From: Sphingobacterium psychroaquaticum
GTDB taxonomy: Bacteria; Bacteroidota; Bacteroidia; Sphingobacteriales; Sphingobacteriaceae
NCBI RefSeq assembly: GCF_900177625.1
Contig: NZ_FXAU01000001.1
Span: 1,046,644-1,110,643 of the forward strand
Direction: 5' to 3'
DNA: 64,000 nucleotides
Of this stretch, positions 1-8,682 are shown piece by piece. The translations under genes were made by a program, and so were the position numbers. Positions within the stretch are counted from its first letter, which is position 1, and each line of letters opens with the position of its first letter. The notes below the pieces were generated by a model. That model did not search any database. It worked only from the letters and a program-made list of their open reading frames with translations, and was not told where the DNA came from.

Positions 1-1
1 A

Positions 2-1702
2 CAGCTTAAAATAGCCTCCGAGACCAGCTATCTCTATGCACCTCTTGCGCATCGCCTAGGTTTGTATGCTATAAAATCTGAATTGGAAGATCTGTCTATG
101 AAGTATACAGATCCCGATACGTATAAATTTATCGCGAAGAAACTGAATGAAAAGAAAGCGGAACGGGAGAAATTTGTTGCCGATTTTATCGCTCCGGTAA
201 AAGATATATTGGAAGAGCAAGGCATAAAAGCAGATGTTTTCGGTCGTCCGAAATCGATTCATTCGATTTGGAATAAGATGCGTAAAAAATCGATTCCTTT
301 CGAAGAGGTCTACGATCTTTTTGCTATCCGTGTGATCATCGACACTCCTACTGAGCGTGAGAAAACGGAATGTTGGAAAGTGTATTCTATCATCACAGAT
401 CTTTATCGCCCAAACCCGGATCGATTACGAGATTGGATTTCGTCTCCTAAAGGAAATGGTTATGAATCTTTGCATACCACCGTGATGGGGCCTCGTGGAC
501 AATGGGTAGAAGTGCAAATTCGGACTAAGCGGATGAATGAGATTGCGGAAAAAGGTTTTGCGGCACACTGGAAGTATAAAGAATCGAATTCAGATAGTGG
601 TTTGGATCAGTGGATTCAGAAAGTACGTAATATGTTGAGTAGCCAAGAACAAAGTGCACTCGATTTTGTGGACGACTTCAAGATGAACCTCTTCTCGGAC
701 GAGATCTTTATTTTTACACCAAAAGGAACGTTGGTGCAGCTGCCGAACGGTGCTACTGCGCTAGATTTTGCTTTTGAGATACACTCGGATATTGGGGCAA
801 CTTGTATTGGTGCTAAGGTGAACCATAAATTGGTGCCATTAAGTTATCCGCTCCAAAATGGAGATCAGGTGGAGATTATTACGTCGAGCAAACAAACACC
901 AAAAGAAGATTGGCTCAACTTTGTAATTACGGCGAAAGCAAAATCCAAAATCAGGTCTTCCCTAAAAGAAGAAAAACGACGCGTTGCTGAAGATGGTAAA
1001 GAGATTTTAGAACGTAAGCTGAAATCGCTTAAAATAACGTACAACACAGATAATATCAACAAGATTGCGAACCACTTTAAATATCCAAGTTCGCAGGACT
1101 TGTTCTATAATGTCGCAAAAGGCATCATTGATACCCGAAGTTTACGGGAATATGCCGCCAGTGAGAAACAGCCAGAGCACGGTAATAGTCACTTCTCTAC
1201 CCATATTTCGGGGCTTGTAGAGAAAATCAATAAAAAGGAGGTTGATACCATTTTGATTGGTGACGATTTGCAAGAAGTGGACTACACGCTGGCGCCTTGT
1301 TGTAACCCGATTCCTGGGGATGACATTTTTGGCTTCTTGACGGTGAACGATGGGATTAAGATACACCGTACCAGTTGTCCGAATGCTTCCAAATTGATGG
1401 CTAACTACGGTTACCGTATCCTAAAGGCCAAGTGGGCCTCACAACAGAGTACGGCATCTTTCTTAACGGGATTGCGCATTATTGGTATTGATGATGTAGG
1501 CTTAGTGAATAAAATCACCAACGTGATTTCTCAAGAATTTAGTGTGAATATTCGCTCCTTGGCTATCACGAGCAACGAAGGTATCTTTGAAGGAAATATT
1601 ATGGTCTTTGTCAACAACACGGAACAGTTGGAAAGTCTCATGAAGAACCTCAAGGAAATCAGTGGGATAACAAGTGTTACGCGTTATGATGCGGAGAATT
1701 AA
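2..1702 (+). CDS. relA: RelA/SpoT family (p)ppGpp synthetase, 5' end outside window
   Basis: Makes, and possibly hydrolyses, the alarmone (p)ppGpp of the stringent response. The frame is open from base 2, and the residues before the first in-frame ATG (APLAHRLG, then LYAIKSELEDLS) are family sequence, so the true start and the HD hydrolase domain lie upstream of the window. Visible in order: synthetase domain (GRPKSIHSIWNKM, then GNGYESLHTTV and EVQIRT), TGS domain (starting DEIFIFTPKG), zinc-finger-like segment with APCCNPIPGD and a later HRTSCPN, and a C-terminal ACT domain from about LTGLRIIGIDD. The C-terminal regulatory half is intact, which argues for a long Rel rather than a small alarmone synthetase. 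Hydrolase activity cannot be judged here. The next gene, a Fur-type regulator, follows after about 80 bases with its own -7 element. Confidence 0.95.
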   Translation, partial: QLKIASETSYLYAPLAHRLGLYAIKSELEDLSMKYTDPDTYKFIAKKLNEKKAEREKFVADFIAPVKDILEEQGIKADVFGRPKSIHSIWNKMRKKSIPFEEVYDLFAIRVIIDTPTEREKTECWKVYSIITDLYRPNPDRLRDWISSPKGNGYESLHTTVMGPRGQWVEVQIRTKRMNEIAEKGFAAHWKYKESNSDSGLDQWIQKVRNMLSSQEQSALDFVDDFKMNLFSDEIFIFTPKGTLVQLPNGATALDFAFEIHSDIGATCIGAKVNHKLVPLSYPLQNGDQVEIITSSKQTPKEDWLNFVITAKAKSKIRSSLKEEKRRVAEDGKEILERKLKSLKITYNTDNINKIANHFKYPSSQDLFYNVAKGIIDTRSLREYAASEKQPEHGNSHFSTHISGLVEKINKKEVDTILIGDDLQEVDYTLAPCCNPIPGDDIFGFLTVNDGIKIHRTSCPNASKLMANYGYRILKAKWASQQSTASFLTGLRIIGIDDVGLVNKITNVISQEFSVNIRSLAITSNEGIFEGNIMVFVNNTEQLESLMKNLKEISGITSVTRYDAEN

Positions 1703-1754
1703 TCACGACAATGTTATGCTTCTGAAAACGGTCGTTTTTTAAGCAAGAATTTAA

Positions 1755-1762
1755 TAAATTTG
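1755..1762 (+). promoter_or_regulatory. -7 promoter element of the Fur-family gene
   Basis: TAAATTTG fits the Bacteroidota -7 consensus TAnnTTTG and lies 19 bases before the ATG. There is no clear -33 TTTG. A short AAAACG/CGTTTT hairpin sits just upstream and may end the preceding transcript. Confidence 0.5.
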
Positions 1763-1781
1763 TAGATTAGTAAAATTGAAT

Positions 1782-2279
1782 ATGAATTTAGCAGAAAACT
1801 ACCAAACGGTAAAAAAGATATTTGAAGCTTACTTAGAGAATAAAAATCTAAGAAAGACACCAGAACGTTATGCTATTCTGGAGGAAATATACTCCCGTTC
1901 GGATCACTTCGATGTGGAATCTTTGTATATCCACATGAAAAACAAAAAATATCGGGTGAGCCGGGCGACGGTTTACAACACCTTGGAGCTTTTGGTTTCC
2001 TGCGATTTGGTTACGAAGCACCAGTTCGGGCGTAATATGGCGCAGTTTGAGAAATCATATGGATTTAAGCAGCATGACCATGTTATCTGTATCGAATGTA
2101 ATACTGTTGTTGAGTTTTGTGACCCACGTATCAACCAAATCCAAAGTTTGATGGGTGATCTTTTGAAATTCGACATCAAGCACCACTCCTTAAATCTATA
2201 TGGCGTTTGTGAAGCCTGCCAAAAGAAAGAAGCTGAGGCCAAGCGTGCTGAAAACAAAGAAACGGTAATTTCAAATTAA
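1782..2279 (+). CDS. Fur-family transcriptional regulator (Fur/Zur/PerR type)
   Basis: Metal-sensing DNA-binding repressor of about 165 residues, normal for the family. The N-terminal winged helix contains the recognition region [13 protein letters not shown]. The C-terminal dimerisation domain has HDHVICIEC and a second CEAC pair; these two CxxC pairs form the structural zinc site in Fur-type proteins. The start chosen is the ATG at 1782 (MNLAENYQ); a TTG two codons earlier is possible but not needed. Whether it senses iron, zinc or peroxide cannot be decided from sequence. A perfect palindrome follows its stop codon and overlaps the purA promoter region, so regulation of purA or of itself by this protein is a testable guess. 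Confidence 0.9.
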   Translation: MNLAENYQTVKKIFEAYLENKNLRKTPERYAILEEIYSRSDHFDVESLYIHMKNKKYRVSRATVYNTLELLVSCDLVTKHQFGRNMAQFEKSYGFKQHDHVICIECNTVVEFCDPRINQIQSLMGDLLKFDIKHHSLNLYGVCEACQKKEAEAKRAENKETVISN

Positions 2280-2282
2280 TGT

Positions 2283-2300
2283 AATAATCGAACGATTATT
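2283..2300. promoter_or_regulatory. Perfect 8-2-8 palindrome in the purA promoter (possible operator)
   Basis: AATAATCG-AA-CGATTATT is a perfect inverted repeat directly after the Fur-family stop codon. It ends 4 bases before the TACCTTTG -7 element of purA and so covers the -33/spacer region. AT-rich palindromes of this size are typical of Fur-superfamily and other dimeric regulators. Binding is inferred, not shown. Confidence 0.45.
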
Positions 2301-2304
2301 GTAT

Positions 2305-2312
2305 TACCTTTG
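2305..2312 (+). promoter_or_regulatory. -7 promoter element of purA
   Basis: TACCTTTG matches TAnnTTTG exactly and predicts a start near 2319, giving a leader of about 90 bases. No TTTG-type -33 is seen at the right distance; the palindrome occupies that place. Confidence 0.55.
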
Positions 2313-2348
2313 TTCAGAAAAAATCGAGCTACTCGATTTCTTCTGAAC
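2312..2348 (+). promoter_or_regulatory. Long hairpin at the 5' end of the purA leader
   Basis: GTTCAGAA plus ATCGAG pair with CTCGAT plus TTCTGAAC: a 17-bp stem with one mismatch and a 3-base CTA loop. It starts at the last base of the -7 element, so a purA transcript would begin within or at its foot. It could stabilise the mRNA, attenuate, or terminate the upstream fur transcript; a CTTTTT run follows about 8 bases later. Confidence 0.5.
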
Positions 2349-2409
2349 TTTGTGCTTTTTAAGACTTTAAATATATCATATAATTTTAAATCTCAATATC
2401 TCGAATATT

Positions 2410-3681
2410 ATGCAAGTTGATGTGCTTCTAGGCCTACAATGGGGCGACGAAGGAAAAGGAAAAATCGTTGACGTATTTTGTCCTAAGTATGATTTGATCG
2501 CGCGCTTCCAAGGAGGTCCTAATGCCGGACATACATTAGAGTTTGACAACAAAAAATTTGTATTGAACACTATTCCGTCAGGAATATTTAATGAGGGTAC
2601 CTTGAACCTGATCGGTAGCGGTGTGGTTATTGACCCAATTATCTTGAAACGTGAGCTCGATAACCTAAAGACAGCTGGATTTGATCCGGTAGGAAAAGGT
2701 AAATTGGTATTAGCGCGTAAAGCACACTTGATCCTTCCTACGCACCAATTGTTGGATGCGGCTTCGGAATCAAAGATGGGTGCGGGTAAGATCGGTTCTA
2801 CGTTAAAAGGTATTGGTCCGACCTACATGGATAAAACAGGTCGTAACGGTCTGCGTGTTGGTGATACTACTTTGCCTGACTTCAAAGAGCGCTACGAAAA
2901 GCTAAAAGCAAAGCATTTGGAGATTTTATCGCACTATGGTGAGGTTCCAGATTTCTCAGAAAAGGAAGCCGCTTTCTTGCAAGCTATCGAGTTTATCAAA
3001 GCGATCCCTCATGTGGATGCAGAGCACTTGGTGAACAACTACCTCAAAGAAGGTAAAAAAGTTTTAGCGGAAGGTGCCCAAGGAACATTATTGGATGTGG
3101 ATTTTGGTTCTTATCCTTTTGTAACTTCTTCAAACACGACAACGGCAGGTGCTTGTACAGGTTTGGGCATTGCGCCTAACAAAATTGGTCAGGTATATGG
3201 TATCTTCAAAGCTTACGCTACACGCGTGGGCGGTGGACCATTCCCTACGGAGCTTGATAATGAAACAGGTGAGCAATTACGCCAGTTAGGTCATGAGTTT
3301 GGTGCGACTACGGGCCGTGCTCGTCGTACAGGTTGGATTGATATTCCTGCGTTGAAGTACGCAATTATGTTGAACGGTGTGACCGAGCTTATTATGATGA
3401 AAGCAGATGTGTTGGATACGTTTGAAAAAATCTACGTATGTACGCACTACAAGTATAACGGTGAGGTTATCGATTATATGCCGTATGAGATTATCACAAA
3501 CCAAGCGGAGCCGGTTTTGGAAGAAGTGGAAGGTTGGAACCAGGATGTAACGGGTATCCGTACACCAGGTGAAATCCCGACTGCATTGAAAAACTATATC
3601 GCATACTTAGAGAAAGCATTAGAAGTGCCTATTAAGTATCTTTCGGTAGGTCCAGATCGTGTACAAACTATTGAATTGTAA
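2410..3681 (+). CDS. purA: Adenylosuccinate synthetase
   Basis: Cytosolic enzyme of AMP synthesis: IMP + aspartate + GTP gives adenylosuccinate. At 423 residues it has the standard length. Visible motifs are the phosphate loop GDEGKGK at residues 12-18, GGPNAGHT for IMP binding, GPTYMDKTGRNGLRVGD, AEGAQGTLLDVDFG, and the aspartate-binding region TTGRARRTGWID. The ATG at 2410 gives the family's normal N-terminus (MQVDVLLGLQWGDE). pabB starts 8 bases after the stop, so the two are likely co-transcribed. Confidence 0.98.
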   Translation: MQVDVLLGLQWGDEGKGKIVDVFCPKYDLIARFQGGPNAGHTLEFDNKKFVLNTIPSGIFNEGTLNLIGSGVVIDPIILKRELDNLKTAGFDPVGKGKLVLARKAHLILPTHQLLDAASESKMGAGKIGSTLKGIGPTYMDKTGRNGLRVGDTTLPDFKERYEKLKAKHLEILSHYGEVPDFSEKEAAFLQAIEFIKAIPHVDAEHLVNNYLKEGKKVLAEGAQGTLLDVDFGSYPFVTSSNTTTAGACTGLGIAPNKIGQVYGIFKAYATRVGGGPFPTELDNETGEQLRQLGHEFGATTGRARRTGWIDIPALKYAIMLNGVTELIMMKADVLDTFEKIYVCTHYKYNGEVIDYMPYEIITNQAEPVLEEVEGWNQDVTGIRTPGEIPTALKNYIAYLEKALEVPIKYLSVGPDRVQTIEL

Positions 3682-3689
3682 GTAAAACC

Positions 3690-4973
3690 ATGGCTGTAGC
3701 CATTTTTGACGTCGAAATACCTACTTTTAAGAAACAAGCACTGCAATGGGCAGCGCAGTTTTCGGAGGTTTGTTTTTTTGAATCAAACGGGTACAACGAT
3801 GAATACAGTAAAATTGAAGCGTTTTTAGCGGTGGAGTCTGTAGCTACCTTCACGAGTAGTACGTCTTCAGATACCTTTAAAGCGCTGGAAAAATTTAAGG
3901 CCAAGCATTCAGATTCATGGATGCTTGGCTTTTTTTCGTATGACCTAAAGGATGAAATTGAAGACCTGAAGACGCCATTCCCGAATCGCCTAGGTTTTCC
4001 GCTATCTTCTTTTTTTGTACCAGCAACAGTTCTGCGCTTTGCGAATGGTCAGGTAGAGATTCAGGGCGAGGCCCCTGAATTGGTTTACGAGAAGATTCTC
4101 TCCACCTTGCTCCCATCTTCTTCTCCTTTGGGGGCGTTGAGTTTGCAAAAACGGATGTCCAAAACGGAGTATATGGAAAGTTTCGCGCAAATGCAGCAGC
4201 ATATACAGCAAGGAGATATCTATGAAGTAAACCTCTGTCAGGAGTTTTATGCAGAAGATGTAGATCTTGACCCCCTTGTTGTGTACGAGAAGCTGAGTGA
4301 GACCTCTCCTACGCCATTTTCCGTGTTTTTCAAGCTCGATGATCGCTATATTTTGTCGGCTTCGCCGGAGCGTTTTCTGGCAAAACGTGGATCGACACTT
4401 ATTTCGCAGCCTATTAAAGGAACAGCGCCTCGTGGACGAGATGCCGCTGAAGATGCACGTCTTATTGCGGAGCTTTCTTCAAACCCGAAAGAGATAGCTG
4501 AGAATGTGATGATCGTAGATTTGGTGCGTAATGATCTCACACGAAGTGCCATACCGGGGACAGTTGATGCGCAGCGTAAACTGGAGGTGCATAGCTTCAA
4601 GCAGGTTCATCAGTTGATCTCTACGGTTGTTTGCGAGCAGAATCCGGCGCTTTCAGATGCAGAGACAATAAAGAATACCTTTCCACCGGGATCGATGACA
4701 GGTGCGCCTAAAATCAGTGCGATGCAGCTTTGTGATCGCTACGAGAACAGTATGCGCGGTGTTTACTCCGGGGCTGTCGGTTACTTTGCTCCGGATGGTG
4801 ATTTCGACTTTAATGTAGTTATCCGTTCTATTCTATATAATAAAACCAGTAAATATCTTTCTTTTCATACGGGCGGTGCCATTACCATTGATGCTGTTGC
4901 CGAAAAGGAGTACGACGAGTGCTTACTGAAAGCTTCCGCTATTGTACACGTTTTAGGCGGATCGTTGTCGTAA
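3690..4973 (+). CDS. pabB: Aminodeoxychorismate synthase component I
   Basis: Converts chorismate with ammonia/glutamine to 4-amino-4-deoxychorismate for folate synthesis. The chorismate-binding domain fills the C-terminal two thirds. PIKGTAPRGR carries the lysine typical of PabB, whereas anthranilate synthase TrpE has alanine there (PIAGT). DLVRNDL, FPPGSMTGAPK and GVYSGAVGY are the other conserved blocks. The N-terminal 120 residues are divergent, as is common in this family. The glutaminase partner PabA is not in the window. A candidate PabC (aminotransferase class IV) is encoded at 23.5-24.3 kb. Confidence 0.93.
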   Translation: MAVAIFDVEIPTFKKQALQWAAQFSEVCFFESNGYNDEYSKIEAFLAVESVATFTSSTSSDTFKALEKFKAKHSDSWMLGFFSYDLKDEIEDLKTPFPNRLGFPLSSFFVPATVLRFANGQVEIQGEAPELVYEKILSTLLPSSSPLGALSLQKRMSKTEYMESFAQMQQHIQQGDIYEVNLCQEFYAEDVDLDPLVVYEKLSETSPTPFSVFFKLDDRYILSASPERFLAKRGSTLISQPIKGTAPRGRDAAEDARLIAELSSNPKEIAENVMIVDLVRNDLTRSAIPGTVDAQRKLEVHSFKQVHQLISTVVCEQNPALSDAETIKNTFPPGSMTGAPKISAMQLCDRYENSMRGVYSGAVGYFAPDGDFDFNVVIRSILYNKTSKYLSFHTGGAITIDAVAEKEYDECLLKASAIVHVLGGSLS

Positions 4974-5000
4974 ATATCCCCCCGACCTTGCCGAAGTTAC

Positions 5001-5064
5001 TAGCACGAGTTTTCAACCAGTACTTTATACAAAAGGACACGAGCTACAAGCTCGCGCCAGCGAT
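5001..5064. repeat. REP-like dispersed element, degraded left arm
   Basis: GGACACGAGCTACAAGCTCG followed by CGCCAGCGA (5035-5063) is the same right arm seen at 22815-22847 and 62141-62169. TAGCACGAGTTTTCAACC at 5000-5017 looks like a decayed left arm. GAGCT-ACA-AGCTC forms an internal hairpin. The rest of this roughly 200-base gap is a C/T-rich stretch with no gene. Confidence 0.6.
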
Positions 5065-5146
5065 AACAATGTTGAGGTCCTCCATTCACCTCGTACCTTC
5101 TCACCCCCTTAACCCTCTAACTCCTTAACTTTCAACCATACCATCA

Positions 5147-5178
5147 TTTGCTTTTTCGAAGAAAGTTTTTTAAGTTTG
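5147..5178 (+). promoter_or_regulatory. Bacteroidota -33/-7 promoter of the TatD-like gene
   Basis: TTTG at 5147-5150, a 20-base spacer and TAAGTTTG at 5171-5178 form an almost ideal promoter. The ATG at 5182 lies only 3 bases after the -7 element, so the transcript would be leaderless or nearly so. Confidence 0.65.
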
Positions 5179-5181
5179 AGT

Positions 5182-5844
5182 ATGCGTTCTCCATTCGTAA
5201 ATATACATACCCACCATTATAAGGAGAACACGGCCGAAGAGTTTTCTCTTCTTAACATTATCGTTTCCAAAAATTATCTTATTCCTCAACCTTGCACACT
5301 CGGAATTCATCCGTGGTATGTAGATAGGAATTATGAAGCGCAATTTGATGTGTTACATCAATATGGTAAACAACAAAATATTTTAGCGATCGGTGAATGT
5401 GGCCTAGATAAACTATGTGATACCGAATTTCATATTCAAGAGCATGTATTTAGAAAACAGATTGTTATAGCTAATTGCCTTAACAAACCATTAATCATAC
5501 ATTGTGTTCGTGCATACCAAGAATGCATCCGTATACTGCGGGAGGAGAAAGTAGCTGTCCCCGTTCTCTTTCACGGCTTTGATAAAAAAATAGAACTTGC
5601 CGAACAGCTGTTGGGTGAAGGGTATTACCTGAGTCTAGGTGCCTCGCTTTTGACAACGAAAAAGGATGGTCTTATTACCGGAATACCGTTGGATCGAATT
5701 TTCTTAGAAACGGACGACAAATCTAGTAAAATAGTAGATATTTATACGTATTTTTGCCGCGTTCAAAAAATAGACCTTAATCTATTGAAGGAACAGGTTT
5801 ATAAAAATTTCGTAGATATATTTAACTATCCGCTAGGAAGATGA
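5182..5844 (+). CDS. TatD-family metal-dependent hydrolase
   Basis: About 220 residues, somewhat shorter than the usual 260. Conserved metal-site motifs are present: NIHTHHY near the N-terminus, IGECGLD (family GEIGLD), IIHCVRA, LFHGF and FLETDD near the C-terminus. TatD proteins are Mg-dependent 3'-5' DNases or uncharacterised amidohydrolases; the substrate here is unknown. The ATG at 5182 is preferred over an upstream TTG at 5176 because that TTG lies inside the -7 promoter element. The stop overlaps the start of the next gene (ATGA), so the two are translationally coupled. Confidence 0.87.
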   Translation: MRSPFVNIHTHHYKENTAEEFSLLNIIVSKNYLIPQPCTLGIHPWYVDRNYEAQFDVLHQYGKQQNILAIGECGLDKLCDTEFHIQEHVFRKQIVIANCLNKPLIIHCVRAYQECIRILREEKVAVPVLFHGFDKKIELAEQLLGEGYYLSLGASLLTTKKDGLITGIPLDRIFLETDDKSSKIVDIYTYFCRVQKIDLNLLKEQVYKNFVDIFNYPLGR

Positions 5845-6572
5845 AAGATTTATCTTGGTTGTCAAGAACAGAAGCTTTAACAGGAAGAGATGCTTTAGAG
5901 AAACTGGCCAACTCACACGTGATGGTGTTGGGCTTGGGTGGTGTGGGCTCTTTTGCGGCAGAATTTATATGCCGTGCAGGAGTCGGCAAGATGACGATTA
6001 TCGATGGTGATACCGTCGACCCATCCAATAGAAACCGTCAACTGCCAGCCTTATCAACAAATCATGGCGTAGCGAAAGCAGAAATTATGCGAGAGCGCCT
6101 ACTGGCCATTAATCCGGAGCTTGAGCTGACGGTAATCCAAGATTTCATTATCCCCGAAAAGATACCTGGTCTATTGGATCTCCAACCCAACTATTGTGTA
6201 GAAGCGATAGACAGTATTACACCCAAATTATTCTTTATCCGTTTAGCGTTAGATGCAGGCATTCCATTTGTGAGCTCCATGGGGGCTGGTGGAAAGGTGG
6301 ACCCCACTAAAATTCGAATCGCCGACATCGGTGAATCCTATAATTGTAAGCTGGCACAACATATCCGAAAAAAACTGCGCAAACATGGTATTCGTAATGG
6401 TGTTAAAGTAGCATTCTCAACAGAACTTCCAGATAAGAACTCCCTTCTTTATACCGATGGTAGTAACTTCAAAAAGTCGGCTTACGGCACCATGTCCTAT
6501 CTTCCAGCGGCTTTCGGGGGCGCCATCGCTTCGGTTGCTATACGGGAGCTAATGGGAACACCAGTGAAGTGA
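5841..6572 (+). CDS. tcdA: tRNA threonylcarbamoyladenosine dehydratase (TcdA/ThiF family)
   Basis: ATP-dependent enzyme that cyclises t6A37 of ANN-decoding tRNAs to ct6A. It is an E1-like Rossmann protein with VLGLGGVGSFAAEFICRAGV (nucleotide loop) and DGDTVDPSNRNRQ, which holds the conserved adenylation Asp and Arg residues. At 243 residues it has the TcdA length, and the CxxC zinc pairs of ThiF/MoeB are absent. The start overlaps the TatD stop by 4 bases. A general ThiF-family adenylyltransferase role is the alternative, but the motifs and length favour TcdA. Confidence 0.88.
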   Translation: MKDLSWLSRTEALTGRDALEKLANSHVMVLGLGGVGSFAAEFICRAGVGKMTIIDGDTVDPSNRNRQLPALSTNHGVAKAEIMRERLLAINPELELTVIQDFIIPEKIPGLLDLQPNYCVEAIDSITPKLFFIRLALDAGIPFVSSMGAGGKVDPTKIRIADIGESYNCKLAQHIRKKLRKHGIRNGVKVAFSTELPDKNSLLYTDGSNFKKSAYGTMSYLPAAFGGAIASVAIRELMGTPVK

Positions 6573-6616
6573 TCAAAAGTGTTTGATGTTACTAATTAAT
6601 TTAGTAATATTGTGAT

Positions 6617-7993
6617 GTGAATAAACAAAAGCATTTTGCACTTGTCGATATTGAGACAACGGGAAGTCATGCCGGCGGCGCTAAGATTACGGAAGTAGCT
6701 ATTTTAATTCATAATGGCAAAAAAGTAATAGAGCGCTACCATACGCTGATTAATCCAGATGTGCACATTCCCTATGCGATCCAAACACTTACTGGAATAA
6801 GCAATGAAATGGTGGAAGACGCGCCCCGCTTTGAGGAGATAGCGGAAGATATTTTTCACCTGTTACAGGGAAAGGTATTTGTTGCCCATAACGTTAATTT
6901 CGATTATTCTTTTCTAAATAAGGAGCTTAAGCAGTCGGGTTATGATTGGCAGGCACAAAAGCTATGTACGGTCAGGTTATCACGCAAGATATTACCGGGA
7001 CACCGCTCCTATAGTTTAGGAAACCTATGTCGTGCTTTAGACATTGAAATTACCGATAGGCACCGTGCTATGGGGGATGTGGAAGCAACCGTTAAACTTT
7101 TTGATCTGTTACTTGCTCAGGATGATGAGGGGCATATTCAAAAAAGCCTCCAGGTAAATACCGCACACCGCCTTCCGACACATATTCCAAAAGAACAATT
7201 CGATAAACTACCCGAAACAACAGGGGTATATATTCTCCGCAATCAAAAAGGAAAAATTGTATACGTAGGTAAAGCACTAAATATCAAGAAAAGAGTATTT
7301 AGTCATTTCAGTGGTAACAACAGCAGCTTACGCAGGCAACAGTTTATTAATGAAGTGTGTCATATAGATTTTGAAGAATCGGGCACGGAACTGATGGCGT
7401 TGTTGATGGAGTGCCAGTTGATTAAAAAGCATTGGCCTATTTATAACAACGCATTAAAAAAATATGAACCTAAGTTTGTTCTCTTTAACTATCAGGATAT
7501 CTGCGGCTTTGAGCACCTAGCAATAACAAAAAGTACAGCTGGTGTTCAAGGTTTACAGTATTTCGAAACGGCCGGTGAAGCAAATATTTTCCTCGCTAAA
7601 CTGATGCAGGAACATCAACTATCTCCGTCTTTGTGTAACTATTACTCTCCTGGAGGGAAAGATAAAGTGTTGGTTACAAATAAGGATGAGGTCGAAATGC
7701 CGAACCTTGAAGACCACAATCAAACAATTTACACGCTTCTGGAACATTTACGTTTGCAGCAACGTTCTTTTATTTTGACCGATGCGGGCCGACATGACGA
7801 AGAGCAGAGTTACATCTACTTTAAAGAAGAAAAGCTATTCGCTTTTGGTTTTATTGACGATCTGAATGATTGGACTGAAGTTGAAGATATAGTTTCTTAT
7901 AAAGACAAATGTATCAGTAATCACTATATGCAAACGTTAGTATTGCGTTATGCGGAAACCAATCCGGAAAAGGTGCGGATGTTGCAAAAGTAA
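6617..7993 (+). CDS. DnaQ-like 3'-5' exonuclease fused to a GIY-YIG endonuclease domain
   Basis: Predicted DNA repair nuclease of 458 residues. Residues about 5-175 form a DEDDh exonuclease (LVDIETTG, HNVNFDYSFL, HRAMGDVEAT), like the epsilon subunit of DNA polymerase III. Residues about 195-280 form a UvrC/Cho-type GIY-YIG domain (TTGVYILRN, IVYVGKALNIKKRV). The C-terminal 170 residues are unassigned. Such fusions act in or beside nucleotide excision repair, with the GIY-YIG part making the 3' incision in Cho. The start is GTG at 6617; the ATG at 6615 is immediately closed by TGA. It ends 5 bases from the convergent cmk stop with no visible terminator. Confidence 0.85.
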   Translation: MNKQKHFALVDIETTGSHAGGAKITEVAILIHNGKKVIERYHTLINPDVHIPYAIQTLTGISNEMVEDAPRFEEIAEDIFHLLQGKVFVAHNVNFDYSFLNKELKQSGYDWQAQKLCTVRLSRKILPGHRSYSLGNLCRALDIEITDRHRAMGDVEATVKLFDLLLAQDDEGHIQKSLQVNTAHRLPTHIPKEQFDKLPETTGVYILRNQKGKIVYVGKALNIKKRVFSHFSGNNSSLRRQQFINEVCHIDFEESGTELMALLMECQLIKKHWPIYNNALKKYEPKFVLFNYQDICGFEHLAITKSTAGVQGLQYFETAGEANIFLAKLMQEHQLSPSLCNYYSPGGKDKVLVTNKDEVEMPNLEDHNQTIYTLLEHLRLQQRSFILTDAGRHDEEQSYIYFKEEKLFAFGFIDDLNDWTEVEDIVSYKDKCISNHYMQTLVLRYAETNPEKVRMLQK

Positions 7994-7998
7994 ACCTT

Positions 7999-8682
7999 CT
8001 ATCCTTTTAATTTCGCTTTCTGAACCTCATCAATTACGAAGCGAAGCTGCTCTTCCTGTGTAAGGTCAGAGTTGTCCAAAACAATAGCATCCTCAGCCTG
8101 TCTAAGCGGACTTTCTTCACGTGTGCTATCAATATGGTCACGATGTGCTAAGTTCGCTACAACCTCTTCCATCGTGGTCGATTCACCTTTTGCAGCAAGT
8201 TCAGCAAAACGACGCTCTGCACGTACGCTTGGGCTCGCTGTCATAAATATCTTAAGATTTGCATCTGGAAAAACAGTTGTACCAATATCCCGGCCATCCA
8301 TCACGATATGCTTGGTTTTTCCCAACTGCTGCTGTTGTGCAACCATCGCTGTCCGGACTTCCTTAATCGCACTAACCTCACTAACCATGTTCGACACATG
8401 CATCTGGCGAATTTCTTCCGATACATCTTCCCCATTCAGTAAAATCTGTGTTTTTTCCGTACTCGGTATAAAATCAATATGGATATTCGCCAATGCCTCT
8501 ACAATAGCAGGCTTATCATCAAGCGAAATAGCATGACGTAAAAAATAAAGCGTAACCGCCCGATACATAGCCCCACTATCAATAAAGATATAATTAAGCT
8601 CTTTCGCTAAAGCCTTTGCTACCGTGCTTTTACCGCACGACGAAAAACCATCAATCGCAATAATAAAATTCTTATGCGCCAT
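7999..8682 (-). CDS. cmk: Cytidylate kinase
   Basis: Phosphorylates CMP/dCMP with ATP. It has 227 residues, normal for bacterial Cmk. The P-loop is GFSSCGKSTVAK near residue 12, followed by FIDSGAMYRA (substrate binding) and MDGRDIGTTVFPDA, then a lid with RAERRFAEL. Its ATG overlaps the stop of the upstream gene by one base (TAATG), so translation is coupled to the conserved hypothetical gene at 8682-9095. Confidence 0.96.
   Translation of the reverse strand: MAHKNFIIAIDGFSSCGKSTVAKALAKELNYIFIDSGAMYRAVTLYFLRHAISLDDKPAIVEALANIHIDFIPSTEKTQILLNGEDVSEEIRQMHVSNMVSEVSAIKEVRTAMVAQQQQLGKTKHIVMDGRDIGTTVFPDANLKIFMTASPSVRAERRFAELAAKGESTTMEEVVANLAHRDHIDSTREESPLRQAEDAIVLDNSDLTQEEQLRFVIDEVQKAKLKG

Noticed and set aside
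2312-2409. Purine riboswitch ahead of purA
   Set aside because: The leader has one long hairpin but not the three-way junction with conserved loop bases of the purine aptamer.
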